From the NCBI RefSeq assembly GCF_963583255.1, contig NC_084806.1, positions 26,322,735-26,386,734 on the forward strand: a stretch of DNA of 64,000 nt. Reading direction: 5' to 3'. This DNA is from Pyrus communis. Its lineage: Eukaryota > Streptophyta > Magnoliopsida > Rosales > Rosaceae. Below the pieces are notes generated by a model, which was given only the letters and a program-made list of their open reading frames with translations, made no database searches and was not told the DNA's origin. Shown here one piece after another: positions 21,935 to 34,299 of the stretch (position 1 is its first letter; each line of letters opens with the position of its first letter). The position numbers and the translations under genes were made by a program.

Positions 21935-24900
21935 TGTAACGACTCCGAAATTTCTAATTCGGAAGCTAATTACTAAGATAGGCCCCAAATTCATTTTCTT
22001 AGCAATTTCACTAAAAGATCAATCTTAGGTATTTTATTATGGCTGCATCTAACCTTCTCGTTGGACTACCTATGTACCCTACTAAGGGATCAAGCCATTT
22101 GTTGTTCACATTATGCTTCTAGAACAACATATTAAAATTTCATTTTGATCCAACAATCGGATCTCCACCAATCACAACATTCAAGGGGCGGTCAACGTTT
22201 TAATTTACTAACTTGCAAATCCAAGTTGGGAAGATCCGAACGCCGGATTCTCGATCCATAAGTCTCTAAGGCCCTCAAATATTATGTACTATAATGTTTC
22301 AAAGTTTGGTGATGATCCAACGGTTGAATGGTCGTCAATTACGAAAAATTGTATGGCAGTACAATTCTCCGAAAAATTTGAATATTCAAATCATCATATC
22401 AAATTTCAACGAACGGACTTTGGATATGGGCTCAGGACATCAAGAATGTCCCGCTGTCCAAAATCCATGAAAACAGATTCTCCACCACGTGCCGCCACAC
22501 GTGGTGGTTTCCAGCAACCGGAAACCCACTTTTTCATCTAACTCCAAATTCTACCAAAATTTATAGGAAGATAGAGCTCAACAAGAGGAACAAGTTTTAT
22601 ACCTACCACGAAGTCCAAAAGTGGACGGAAGAGGGTCAATTCCGCTGATAAAGTCGACGGGTGCCTAAAGCTTCCTGGTGTCGATTCGTCGCCTACGGTG
22701 GTCTAATGGGATCAAAGCTGGTTGGGATTTACTCCTGGGATGATGGGCTACAAAACCCAAGTGGTGGCATTGGCCATCGCTTTGCCGATTCACCAGAAAA
22801 ATGAGAAGGGTGGCCGGAGCACCATTGGTTTTCATCGGTTTTTATGGCCACACACCGCCACATACAATGGTTAATCAAGGTGGTTCTTGGTGAGCTTCAA
22901 GATGGTGGTGGTGGTGTTGAAAAATTCCACTGGGGTTGGCCGGAATCGATCTTAGAAAATGGGAGGTCGGGGGAGGTCAAATGGGGGTTTTTCTGGGCTC
23001 CCTGGGCCTCTGAACCCGGTTTCTATATATGGAAACCTGCTAATATAGGCAGATAGACTTTGGAAACCTACTACTAATAGTAAGTTCACATGTCTAAAAG
23101 GTCTCACTACTTCCGAGGCTCGTAACTTCTTCGTTCTAACTCGGAATTAAGAACGGTTTACACCTACACGCTCGTAGGGTCGTCCTCTATTCAAATATGC
23201 CAAGAAATACGATAAAATATATGAGGATAAAATACATCCTCGTATAATTAAGTTAAGTCAACAAGGGACATTTTCGTCATTTCACTTTCCAATAAAACAA
23301 ATTCCACATAATCATATATTTTAAATTTTTCAGGGTATTACATTCGACCCTCATTAACATAAATCTCATCCTCGAGATTTCTTCCCTCAAGTAACGAAAA
23401 AGGAATGAAAGCTAATTCCACTATTCCACTTATCGTGAATAAAATCATAACCTCAGCCTACGATTTTATTCAAGCCCCAGAAATAAATACTTCCACGAAG
23501 TAATCATTTATACTCAGGTTTCCTACCACCCTCATTAGTATAATAAATATCGAAAAATCTAGCCATGCACATTGGCAAAATAAATATCATCATCAAGCCA
23601 CAATCCTCATGGCCTAAATAAATACTAGATTATTAAACCACATTTACCATTTGTTAGATAATCACAAACATTGGTAAAACCACTTACCATCATTGGCTAT
23701 ACCAAACATCAGAAAATTTTGCCATATTCATCCTTGGCAAAACAAATATCATAAATTCCAACCAAACCATCATCATTGGCCAAATAAATACCAAAATACC
23801 AAGCCATAATCATCAGTGGCTAAGTGAATATCACAATTTCATGCCAAACCATTAAAATTGGCAAATCAAATATAAGAAATTCCCACCAAATCATTGGAAT
23901 TTCAATTCACAATCATTGGTGAAATCACTTACCATTATTGGCTATACACAGCCGTCACCATGATTCCCTCTCAGAACTCGGGTGCCAACATAATCCAACC
24001 TGATGACCGGTCCCGCGGCCGATTACCCTCACTTCAATTTGACCACAACAGAAAGAAGTAGGGTAACGAGAATGTCCATTTAATCCTACATTCTAGAACC
24101 AAGTACCCTCCCCACGGGATACGGTACATTTCCAGCCATGTAGGCCTCCAAAAGTTTAGGGGATCGAAACCCAAGGTAGCGCATGGTGCCCCTCAATCCT
24201 AGTGCCTCTCAATCCAAGATTGTCCATTTTCCAATGGCCATACCACATAGACTATCCCGCAGGAATAGCCCGACCGTATAACACCCTTTGAAGGTTTAGG
24301 GGATCGAAACCCAGGGGAACCTTACAGTCCCTTTCACTCTCAGGTCATCAAAATCATCTAGGAAACCTGCATTTACAATCCACAGGAACCTGTGTTCACA
24401 ACAACACACATGAGTAATCCAAAATACATATATGTAATCACATATTCATAGAAATTATGATATATGCAACCGCAATGCAAATCATAATTTCCACTAACGA
24501 AATTCCATAATCACCATGAAAATTGCACCACAATCACAATGCAGATCATTTATGTATCTCACATATATACATCACATGAATGCCACTTATTCACAAGAAA
24601 TTATGCTATAATATAATCACAATACACGTGCATTTCACAAAAATGCCACATTAATAGTAGGAATTATGAAATATTGCAATATCAAAACAAATCATAATTC
24701 ACATAGCACTTTGTTCACAAAAATTATGAAATAATGCATTCATATTGCATAACATGTTTCACAACAATAAGAATTCAAGAACATTCCACACCCGTCAGTG
24801 ATTCGCAACATATTTGCATTTCACATAAATGCCTCACTATTCATAGAAATCATGAAATAATGCAATCTCAATGCTAAACATAATTCGCACCAATATGAAC

Positions 24901-26350
24901 CCGAGACTATTGCATATGGTAGAGCAGGATCATTTTCTCTAATACCATTATGTAATGACCCGAAATTTCTAATTCGGAAGCTAATTACTAAGATAGGCCC
25001 CAAATTCATTTTCTTAGCAAATTTCACTAAAAGATTAATCTCATGCATTTTATTATGGCTGCATCTAACCTTCTCGTTAGACTGTCTACGTACCCTACTA
25101 AGGGATCAAGTCATTCATAGTTCACATTACGCTTCTAGAATAACATATCCAACAGTCAGAACTTCGCCAATCACAACATTCAAGTGATGGTCGACGTTTT
25201 AATTTACTAACTTGCAAATCCAATTCGGGAAGATCCATATGTCGGATTCCCAATCCGTAAGTTCTTAAGGTCCTTAAATATTATGCACTATAATGTCTCA
25301 AAGTTTGGTGATGATCCAACAGTCGAAAAATCGTACGACAGTACAATTATCCGAAAATTTTGAATATTCGAATCATCGTATCAAATTTCAACGAACGGAC
25401 TTTGGATATGGGCTCAGGAGATCAAGAATGTCCCGCTGTCCAAAATCCATGAAAACAGATTCTCCACCACGCGCCGCCGCACGTGGTGGTTTCCAGCAAC
25501 CGGAAACCCACTTTTTCGTCTAACTCAAAATTCTACCAAAATTTATAGGAAGATAAAGCTCAATGAGAAGAACAAGTTTTATACGTGCCACGAAGTCCAA
25601 AAGTGGACGGAAGAGGGTCAATTCTGCTGATAAAGCTGGCAGGTACCTAAAGCTTCCCGGTGTCGATTCATCGCCTACGGTGGTCCAATGGGATCAAAGC
25701 TGGTCGAGATTTACTCTTGGAATGATGGGCTACAAAATCCAAGTGGTGACATTGGCCTTCGCTTTGCCGATTCACTAGAAAAATGAAAAGGGTGGCCGGA
25801 GCACCATTGGTTTTCATCGATTTTTATGGCCTCACACCGCCACATACGGTGGTTAATCAAGGTGGTTCTTGGTTGGATTTTGTAGAGGGGAGTGAGAACT
25901 TCAAGATGGTGGTGGTGGCGTCAAAAAATTCCACTGGAGTTGGCCGGAATTGATCTCGGAAAATGGGAGGTCGCGGGAGGTCAAATGCATGTTTTTCTGG
26001 GCTCTCTGGGCCTCTGAACCAGGTTTCTATATATGGAAACCTGCTAATTTAGGCAGATAGACTTTGGAAACCTGCTACTAATAGTAAGTCCACGCGTCTA
26101 AAAGGTCTCACTACTTCCGAGGCTCGTAACTTCTCCATTTTAATTCGGAATTAAGAACAGTTTTCGCCTACATACTCATAGGGTCGTCCTCTATTCAAAT
26201 ATGCCAAGAAATACGATAAAATATATGAGGATAAAATACATCCTCGTATAATTACGTTGAGTCAACGAGAGACATTTTTGTCATTTCACTTTCCGATAAA
26301 AAAAAAAATTTCCACATAATCATATATTTTAAAATTTTCAGGGTATTACA
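21935..26350 (-). mobile_element. Complete non-autonomous LTR retroelement, 4.4 kb, TSD GTATT
   Basis: Two long direct repeats, 21935-23342 and 24951-26350 (about 1.4 kb each), both start TGTAAYGAC and end GGGTATTACA. Perfect 5-bp TSDs GTATT lie at 21930-21934 and 26351-26355. On the minus strand the primer-binding site TGGTATTAGAG (about 24938-24948, initiator-Met type) follows the right-hand LTR, and a purine-rich TGAGGGTCGAA precedes the left-hand LTR. The element therefore points left. The 1.6-kb internal region (23343-24950) has no gag or pol, so movement would need proteins supplied by another element. LTRs differ by several percent and short indels, so it is not very recent. Confidence 0.9.
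23555..23960. repeat. Degenerate CATCATTGGC / AAATAAATATCA repeats in the internal region
   Basis: The motifs CATCATTGGCNAAA and TAAATATCANAA alternate irregularly some eight to ten times. They take the place where gag would be expected in an autonomous element. Function unknown. Confidence 0.65.
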
Positions 26351-26800
26351 GTATTATACTCACTTAAATTAGTTTGAAATGCCTAATAAGAGGACTAAAA
26401 TTTGTAGTTAAAATCATGTCTTTTAACGACCAAAAGTGCATAATCACGTCCCTTGATATCAAAAGTAAAGAATAAATATGTGTTTTTAATATTTTAATCA
26501 ATAGTGAGTGATTACGCATTTTAATTATCTGGTGACCAAGGCATGCACATAAAAATGCTATTGAAATTCGCCTGTAGCCATATGGCATTGGTTGTTGAAT
26601 ACAATGACTAGCCATGATTTGGTTTGTGTAATCGGGACGGAGATGTAGCCTTCAAGTTCCAATTACATAAAAAACAGTACATGAGAAGAGAAAAGCAGCT
26701 TTGACAATTGACACAATAGCCAAAATAACATGCGGTAAAAACAATAATAAAAGTAACAAAAAAATAGGGTAAAAAGGGTTGAAAGTAGGTCCTTTGAGTT

Positions 26801-26846
26801 GGATGAGTATTCACTTTGGATTCTCTTTGTGACGATCCTAAGGATC
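26801..26846. mobile_element. Left piece of a MITE split by the Tat element
   Basis: This piece begins GGATGAGTATTCAC and contains GGATTCTCTTTGTG, the terminal block of the GGATCC MITE family. It is preceded by CTTTGAGTT (26792-26800), which recurs exactly at 47844-47852 beyond the other half. It ends at GGATC, the target duplicated by the Tat element. Confidence 0.8.
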
Positions 26847-27985
26847 TGTTCGGGCATGATTTTCCTCGCACAGCTTTCCAAGGAGATGGCACTTTGTTGG
26901 TTGTTAGGTAAGTTCTTGTTGCTTGGTATACTGCAAGAAGAGTTTACAGTTAGTTTGAAATGTGCCTTTGTAGGGTCTTTGGTGTAGGCCTTGAGGCTCA
27001 CAATCAAAACTAACAAGGATCTGAGCGTGCCACTGTTATCTTAGTAGAACAAATTGTTACTAGGTGTGAATTAAGTTGATTGCTTGTGCCCCAAGTTACT
27101 CAAACTTCTTGTTTATCAAAGGATTGTCACATATGGGTTATGTCTGCTTTAAGTTCTTTTTCTTGCCTTGTAAACAAGGACTTTTAGTTCATAATCTTGT
27201 ATGTCCAAAATGAAGGGAGTTCAAGGCCCTTTCAATCACTTTATCGATCAAAGTTTACTTTAGTGAAAAATGATTTTGTTAACTTCTCTAGATTCAGTTG
27301 CAAATGAAGCTTTTAACTTATAAAGTAGTTGAAAATGACTTAAATCCATAAGGGAACATGCATTGAACCATAGATCTACTACATATAAGTACAAACAAAA
27401 GAGACTCAGAAAAGATTTAACCTTGTTGGGCAAGGTTGAACTTCTTGCAGCCACTTGTCTTTGTTTACAGAGGTTTGTACGCTAAGGAAGATGGAAAGTA
27501 AATAGATTTTACAAAAGGGAATTGACACTACAACACTAAGGGAAGGTAGCAGAACTTTTACACTAGACAAAATATGGCTTTTACTAAGGGAACTATAACT
27601 AAAAGGACTAAATATGGACAAGTTTCAGGTTTTTGGGTACAAACTGGCTTGAGAGCAGAATTTGTATGTCTTTTGATTGGTTGGTTGAGGGTCCTTGTCT
27701 CTGGTGTCCCTTTCTCCTTTTATAAACAACTTGGCTCGACCCTTATTGCCTTACCTTTAACTGATATCTTTTGGAGGGCAGTGAGTCATCCCTTATTTAC
27801 TTGCTATGCCCTTGAAAAATGCTTTTTAGCCGGTGGTGCGTTGGTCTTTATCACCAATCACTTCAATCATAGGCATATGGCCCATGTTGCGATTGAAATG
27901 GCTTCTCATTGCTTCAAGCTTGTCAACTGGGCTTTGGGCAAGTCTGATTTGCTTTGGAGCCTTTGGGCTTTCACTAACACAAACA
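26847..27985 (-). repeat. 3' LTR of the Tat element
   Basis: Plus-strand start TGTTCGGG and end ACACAAACA, i.e. TGTT...AACA ends on the element's own strand. A polypurine-like AAAGGGGGCAT (minus strand, 27986-27996) abuts its inner end. It aligns with 46518-47637 throughout, with scattered substitutions and indels. Confidence 0.8.
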
Positions 27986-28229
27986 ATGCCCCCTTTGATC
28001 ATTGTTAAGTCTGCTAACCAAGATATTAATAATGATTAAACATTAGTTACATGCTTTAACTCGAGACTTACGCCAATTTACTCAGTTGTTTTCGAATAAA
28101 CCTTTGCACTAACCCATGATCTCCAACGTTAACTAACCGCCCGTTAAATAACCTTTATTTAAATTCTTTTGGCCATCACTTCCAGCAAACACATCTCTTT
28201 GAATTTCCACCTGCTTCTAAAAATGAAAC

Positions 28230-31200
28230 ATGGCACCTAAACTCTACCCTGCATGCGAGTCTGGTGAGGGGATCGTCAACTTGCGCTGCCAACTCAACGG
28301 CCTCCATCGTCCTCAGGCTGGCCTGAACCTTTCCATTTTCTTCGAAGAGGGAGGGGTGCATTCTCTAGGGCCGACATGGACTACTCGAGTTCCAATTGTA
28401 GTGGAGAGCAACATGCTTGTTTCCAATTGCTTCACTCCCAACCCCTACTTCGTCGAGGCTGGAATTTCAACCTCCAAATGGTCGAACTTTACAAAAGGTT
28501 TCCCATTGATGCGGGATAAAACCTGGTCATAGTGGGTGCACGAGCTCTAGCCCATGTGGAAGCAGAAGTGGATGGCAAATGGCATCTATGAGCTCATCAT
28601 GCTCTCCAAGGTCACAGTTATAGCTAAGCCCGAACTTTTGACCATTGCTCTCCTTTTTTGGAATAATGGGACCAACACATTCGACTTTAGAATGGGTTTC
28701 ATGTCTCACACAGTTCTGGCTATGGTCCGTCTTTGTCCTGAGGCCCTCGAGCAGATACGTGGGCATTACCCACGATTAGTTTTCACCTTCTTGCCCGACC
28801 GCTGAAGGCTTGGAGGCCTCCGAGTCCATCACCCATCTGGAGTACAACTCCTCAACCTTCAAAAGCCATGAGACGTCCTTCACGGGCTTCATCTCATTTG
28901 CTAAGAAAATGTTTAGCCCACCATCTCCCACTACACATAGGGCTCAGGAACACATGTACTTCCTCCTTTATTGGTTGAACAAGCATGTGTTCCCAAACAA
29001 GTTGAAGGGAGTGAAGCTATAATAGATCCCTTTGGTGAAAGCGCTGCATTTGTTTGATGACGTTGCCACAGAACCCTATATCTTGGCCCACCTCTACCAT
29101 CTTCTTCATCAGATAACCAAGGGTGAACCATTTGAGACCAACCTCAATGGGCCTACCAGGATGGTCCAACTCTGGCTTTAGTGGTACTTCCCCAAGCTTC
29201 GGGTGCCTAACTAGGAGTTCCTCGAGGGAGTAGCTCCAGCCCGCATCCTGGCAGAAACTTTGGTCATGAACCACTCCACCCTTGCCTGCCTCTATTTCTT
29301 TCACATCTGTTGGACTTGGGTAGATTTGGAGTGAGGTGCCACTGTGCTTATGAGGTACCTTTGGTTCTCGGACTAAGTCTTTTAAGATGTCTTTGGAGAG
29401 GATGCCAACGACCATTGTAAGGAGAAGTTCATAAGCTGCATCCAACAAAAGGACCTTGCTTAGGGAGTACGCAGTGACCGAACTGGTTAAGAGTGCAGGC
29501 TAGAAGTTTACCATCCTAATTTCTGTGGTAGGCAGATAGGATTTAGGCAGGCAATCTCAGTGCCCTTCTTTGACTCCGTGCAATGTGGAACCTTCTATCG
29601 CCTCTGCTCTCCCTCCAAGGTGACATTTTGGGCAGCTCGGCGTAGCTTGGAGGTGATGAACAAAATCGCCTAGAAGCCCGTAGCCTTGAACTTTGAGTGC
29701 ACCCCTTCTTTTGCCACTTAGTGGGAGGCCAAGTGGTCAAAGAATTATGATAGGGACCAAGAAGGCCCACAATCAATTATTTCGGCAGGTCTTCTTCAAA
29801 TCTCTCCTTAAGAAGGAGGAGTTTGAGACCTGGAATGATGCCATTAAACAAAAAAACCAGCGTCTACTGATAGGTACATCTCATTGCCTTTGTTCTGTCT
29901 TTTTCTTTATGAGGTTTTTGCACTCTGTTGTTTGCTAACTCCTATTTTGGTCTTGCAGCCCAAGGGAACATTGAAGAAGTGGATATTGGGCCAGAGGAGG
30001 AGGCTGCAAACGCCTTGGTTCTGCAAGATGCTATTGCTAAGGCAGCAAGGCAATGAGTGGGGTTCAGCTAAGCTGCTAGAGATGCTAGAGACATCTTCGA
30101 GCTCTTCAATGATTCAGAGGTTGAGATTGGACTTGAAGTGGATGCAAGGGTTTTTCAGCGGGCAATGGCGACTGTTGTAGAATCTTTAGAGTATGAGCCC
30201 AAGGAGAAGCCTCAACCTCAACTTGCTCTATCTGGCCCGAGGGCAACTTCCACTAAGAAGATGACCAGGGCTCAAACTTCCCAGGCCTTAAAACCTTCCT
30301 CTACCCATCTAGTCGAAGTAGGCAGAAAGAAACAGAAGTCCTCCGGTAAGTAACTTATTCTCAATCTTCCTTTACTTTGATTTTTTTGAATTCCAAGCTA
30401 ATTTCTCCCTTTCATTGGTAACCAAGGTCTCCAGCTACCAAGAAACCTTCCCCCATCTCCAAAGAGGGGTAGTTGGGCGAAGAAGTCTAGTAAAAGGATA
30501 AGGAAGTCCTTAACAAGATCCTCAAGGAATTGAAGGTATAGCTTTCAATCTTAGAGTACTAGGTTGATTTTGAAATTTTCTTCCCTTAGAACTTTAGCTA
30601 ATTCTCTATTGCTTTCTTGAAATAGGACGCCAGAACAGAGGGGACCTCCCAGCCCAAGCCGTCTTCTCCTACAGCCCGATTAATACGTTCTCCTCCTCCT
30701 CGGGCCAAGCCCTTAGAGGTACGCTTTTCTCTCATCCCTGGTTAGTTTTGTGATTTTTTAAATTTCAAAAGTTAATGTTCACTTCTGTTCTTCTTTGGGC
30801 AAATGGTGGGTCTTTCTACACCTCAAGTCAAGCAAACCTTAGCCCTTACCTTTTCTACTTTCCCTCCGACCATGGTGGTGATTCCCACTTCCTAGTTCAA
30901 TCCAACAACTAGGGAAATGCTGCACTACATGGAGGATAACAGCACTTCAGTAAGTATCTTCTTCCTTAAGCCCTTTTGATTTTTTCTTTTAAGTCATCCC
31001 TTGACTTATACTTATACTTCTTCAGTGCACGAGGCCAGCAATTAGCTACCACCAACTTTTGGAGAACCAATAATCCCTGAAATACCTGTGGTCTAAGGGG
31101 TGACTAGCCCGAAGGCTTATCAAGCTTCTGTTCAGACCAGCCTGCCTGTTTCTCCCAACACAGCTGCAACAACAGAGGTCTTTCTTTCCTAAACTTAAGG

Positions 31201-32095
31201 GTCAGCTCAAGTATGCAAGTTTCTTTACTTCCACTTTTCTTCAGTTTAAGTATAAACCGATCCTCTTACTCACTCTTTCCTTGGTTTAAAACAGGCTTCT
31301 AGCGAGGGCTTGGGCAAGTCCCATTAGCCTGCAACGCATAAGGTGGTCCTCCCTCTGCCTCCCAAGGCCTATGGGGTCATAGGGATTCCCATCCCTTAGC
31401 CTAAAAAGACTGTTGTTATTGCCACCTCTTCTTCTTGGTTTCTTCCCTCTATTTCAACTGAAGCTGCTTTCGCCTTTGCTGCCTTCGAGGGAGCTGGAGT
31501 AATGCCTTTACCTTTCGTATCCATTATTGCCACGACCTTCTTGCCCGAACTAGTCAGAAAGCTTGGGCAAATCAGGACCAAGCTGAGGTCTCCAAGGTGC
31601 CCTTCTGAGCCCCAACATATCCAGGATCTAGGCCGAGAATTCAGGGAGTGGATGCACAGGGACTTCACTACTTTTTTCAGCCTTAAGGCATTCCAAGAAA
31701 CTAAGAAGGCTCTAACTGAGTTGTATAAGGCTCAGCAGATGTTGAAGGTCCAGTATGAGTCATTTCTCTTATTCTTTGAGCACTTGAGAGCTCTGAGAGA
31801 TCAACATCTTCAGGCAGAAAGGCAAACAAATTGGGTGAAATGCTATAAGAAGAAACACCTCAGGACTTCAGCTTCTCTACAACAGCTAGTGGAGGAAGGC
31901 TCGGCCATGGAGGATGGCATTATGGTGGTTGCTGCTGAAATCCAAAAGTTGGAGGAGCAACTTTCTACTTTGAAAGTCAAACAGATTACCGTCTCGAGCA
32001 AGCTTTACCAGAACATCAAAGAGGTGAAGAAGGTCATCCTTGAGGTGGAGGACTCTGAAGCCCAACTAGCTAATTGTAATATCGCTTTAGAATAG
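28230..32095 (+). pseudogene. Antisense plant-mobile-domain (PMD) gene with introns, inside the Tat element
   Basis: Runs opposite to gag-pol. From 28230 (MAPKLYPACESGEG) to about 29450 it reads, with stops, as a PMD: WMANGIYELIMLSKV, then LLFWNNGTNTFDFRMGF (28645-28700) and a second block MYFLLYWLNKHVFPNKLKG (28950-29010). A clean intron at 29874-29958 (TAG|GTACATC...CTTGCAG) joins two open frames in phase. Further donor/acceptor pairs are suggested after 30346, 30535 and 30718. The last part (31502-32095, about 197 residues) is charged and heptad-like, a probable coiled coil. The frame probably continues a few codons beyond the solo LTR to near 34180. PMD proteins include Arabidopsis MAIN/MAIL1, and PMDs are known in transposons; the role in a retroelement is unknown. 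Multiple stops show decay. Confidence 0.7.
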
Positions 32096-32115
32096 CCTAG
32101 GAGGATTTTCACCAT

Positions 32116-34129
32116 TGATGCGAGAATTATACGCACACAAATTAAACCCTCTTTTTGTCAAATTGTAGTAAGTATGTAAGTAGGGATCGTTCTGGACCGG
32201 GGATTAGGAGGGATTGTTAATCACTTGGATTTGACTCAAAAACGTAAAAATAAAGTTTAAAACACTTAACTTACTTAAAGAAAACTCAAAAGAAGTTCAC
32301 AAGACTCCAAATACTTAAAAACATAAAATAAGATAGATTTGAATGACTAAGACTTAACAAAATATGGGGGGGGGGGGGGGGGAATTGAGTTTTTGACGAG
32401 ATTAAATTAAATGGACAGATTATAATTAAGGGAAAAATGTAAATATGAATGCGATGAAAATATGGATGGAATGCTAGCTAGGAGGTTCTTCTCCACACAT
32501 GTTACAAGATTGATTTTCAGTTGGTCTTTCGATAAATTATGAAACTCAACACCCCGGGTTAATTAGGTCCGCTTAAATTAACCGTCAAGTTCTCCTTAAG
32601 TTAATGAATTGGATGGGTTTGCGCAACGCAATTCACAACATTCTCCAAAAGTCCTTTACGTGAAAAGCACAATAAAGATACAATCAAAGATCATTAAGCA
32701 ACATGAAAACTATAAGTGTTGACGAGGCATTCGTTACTATGAACAGCATGAAACTAGTGCCAAGAATTCATTTAACGCGATTGTTTATAAGCAACCTCCA
32801 CTACTTGTGAATATAAGTTCATAACTATTAGGTGAAACTCACTTATATTCTAGCATCATATTCATGCATGAAAATTAAGTGTGCACTCTCAATAAACATA
32901 CATAAATAAGTTATCAATCAAACGGTTAAACAAATTGAATCCACTACTTATGAAATTCCAACCAAAGATAATCAATTCATATCGCAAGCATAAACATGGT
33001 TTCGAATCACCCCCTAGCTAAAGGGGGTTTAGTTCCTCATACGTACAAGACAAAGAGAATTGAAATTAAACATTGAAATCAAAGAAACACCTAAACATTC
33101 CAACAACTCAAACTTGAATTGTATGAACGTTTAGGCCCTCTTCTCTTCCTCTTTGTTGTGGCACAAGGTCTAAGGAAATGTTTAGGGCTTTAGGTGTATG
33201 TGGAATGGAGTGGGGAATGGTTGGAGTGGCTGCAATGGAGGAGAAAAATGTGCAGAAAATGGAACTTATATACACGGCAAAGGGAAGTGTTTGTGTTGTG
33301 TGTTGTGTTGTGGTGAATGGAATGAATTGTATGAATGCATTGCATGGTTTTATAGGGAGAGAATGGATGGGAGAGCATGTGAATGGCAGCTAGGAATGAT
33401 TAAAGAAGGGAATGCATGTGGAATGACAACTAGATTGGTTGGTGGAAAGCTGAAAATGCAAATGGGAATGCTGGAAATGCAAGGGATGCACAACAAGGTT
33501 TGTTTGTGATGCATGTGGCTGAATTGTTTGTTGGGAAAGCTTGTGAGTGAATGATTAAAGATGCATGTGGATGAATTATACAATGGGAAAGTATGTGATT
33601 GACAACTAGGGTGAATGGTGGCTGCAATGATGAAGTGTGATGGCTGAAAATGGCAAGGGAAGGCACGGCAATGAGTTGGTTTGTGTGATTGTTTTGTGTT
33701 GTGAATTATGATGAATGCATGTGGATTAAAGAAGAATATGGAAGTGAATAAATCATAATAGGGCTGCAAGTTTAAAGGGCTAGGGTTTAAGTACATAGAA
33801 TGGGCCTAAAATAGGGTGGTTTGCATGGCAAGGGAAGGGAAATATGGTTAAGCCCATGGCAAGGTTGTGTAATTGGGTTAGGGCCATTGTTTTGTGTCCT
33901 CAAGTGCATACAAGGCCTTCAATTTCATCCAACGCTTTGGCTCCAGGCATAAGCTATCCATCCTTAGCCCAATAGTGCTCCAAAAGGCCCCTAAATGCAC
34001 TTCTTTGCTCCTTAAGCCCTTAGAACCTGAAAACACACAAAAGAAGCATAAAGGACTAAAATAACTAAAGAAACATAACGTAAAAGTACGAGAACAAGCC
34101 ATTTAAGTCGCATGAATATGCTCCTATCA
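32116..34129. mobile_element. Solo LTR, 2.0 kb, TSD ACCAT
   Basis: Begins TGATGCGAG and ends CTCCTATCA, with a perfect 5-bp TSD ACCAT at 32111-32115 and 34130-34134. No internal element region is attached. It interrupts the 3' end of the antisense PMD gene. It contains a run of about 17 G at 32365-32381 and a long degenerate GAATGCATGTGG-type repeat zone at 33190-33720. Orientation is not determined. Confidence 0.85.
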
Positions 34130-34299
34130 ACCATCATGCAGACCTATCACTCTAGGATAGCTGCATTAGCTAGGGATGTAAATCTATTAAGCTAGGAACT
34201 TTTGTAACCTTTTCCATTATGAAAGAATGAAATATCCCATTTGCTTTACTTTGAGTTATCCATTTACATCTAACTGTCTCAAAAGGGTACAACACTTCT

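Noticed and set aside
27574..28008. 144-codon open frame in the Tat 3' LTR, also partly open in the 5' LTR (47301-47582)
   Set aside because: It lies wholly within the LTR, has no domain, and its openness in both copies follows from their common origin.
33350..33796. 148-codon minus-strand frame rich in H, S, P and I
   Set aside because: Product of the degenerate GAATGCATGTGG repeat in the solo LTR; low-complexity by composition only.
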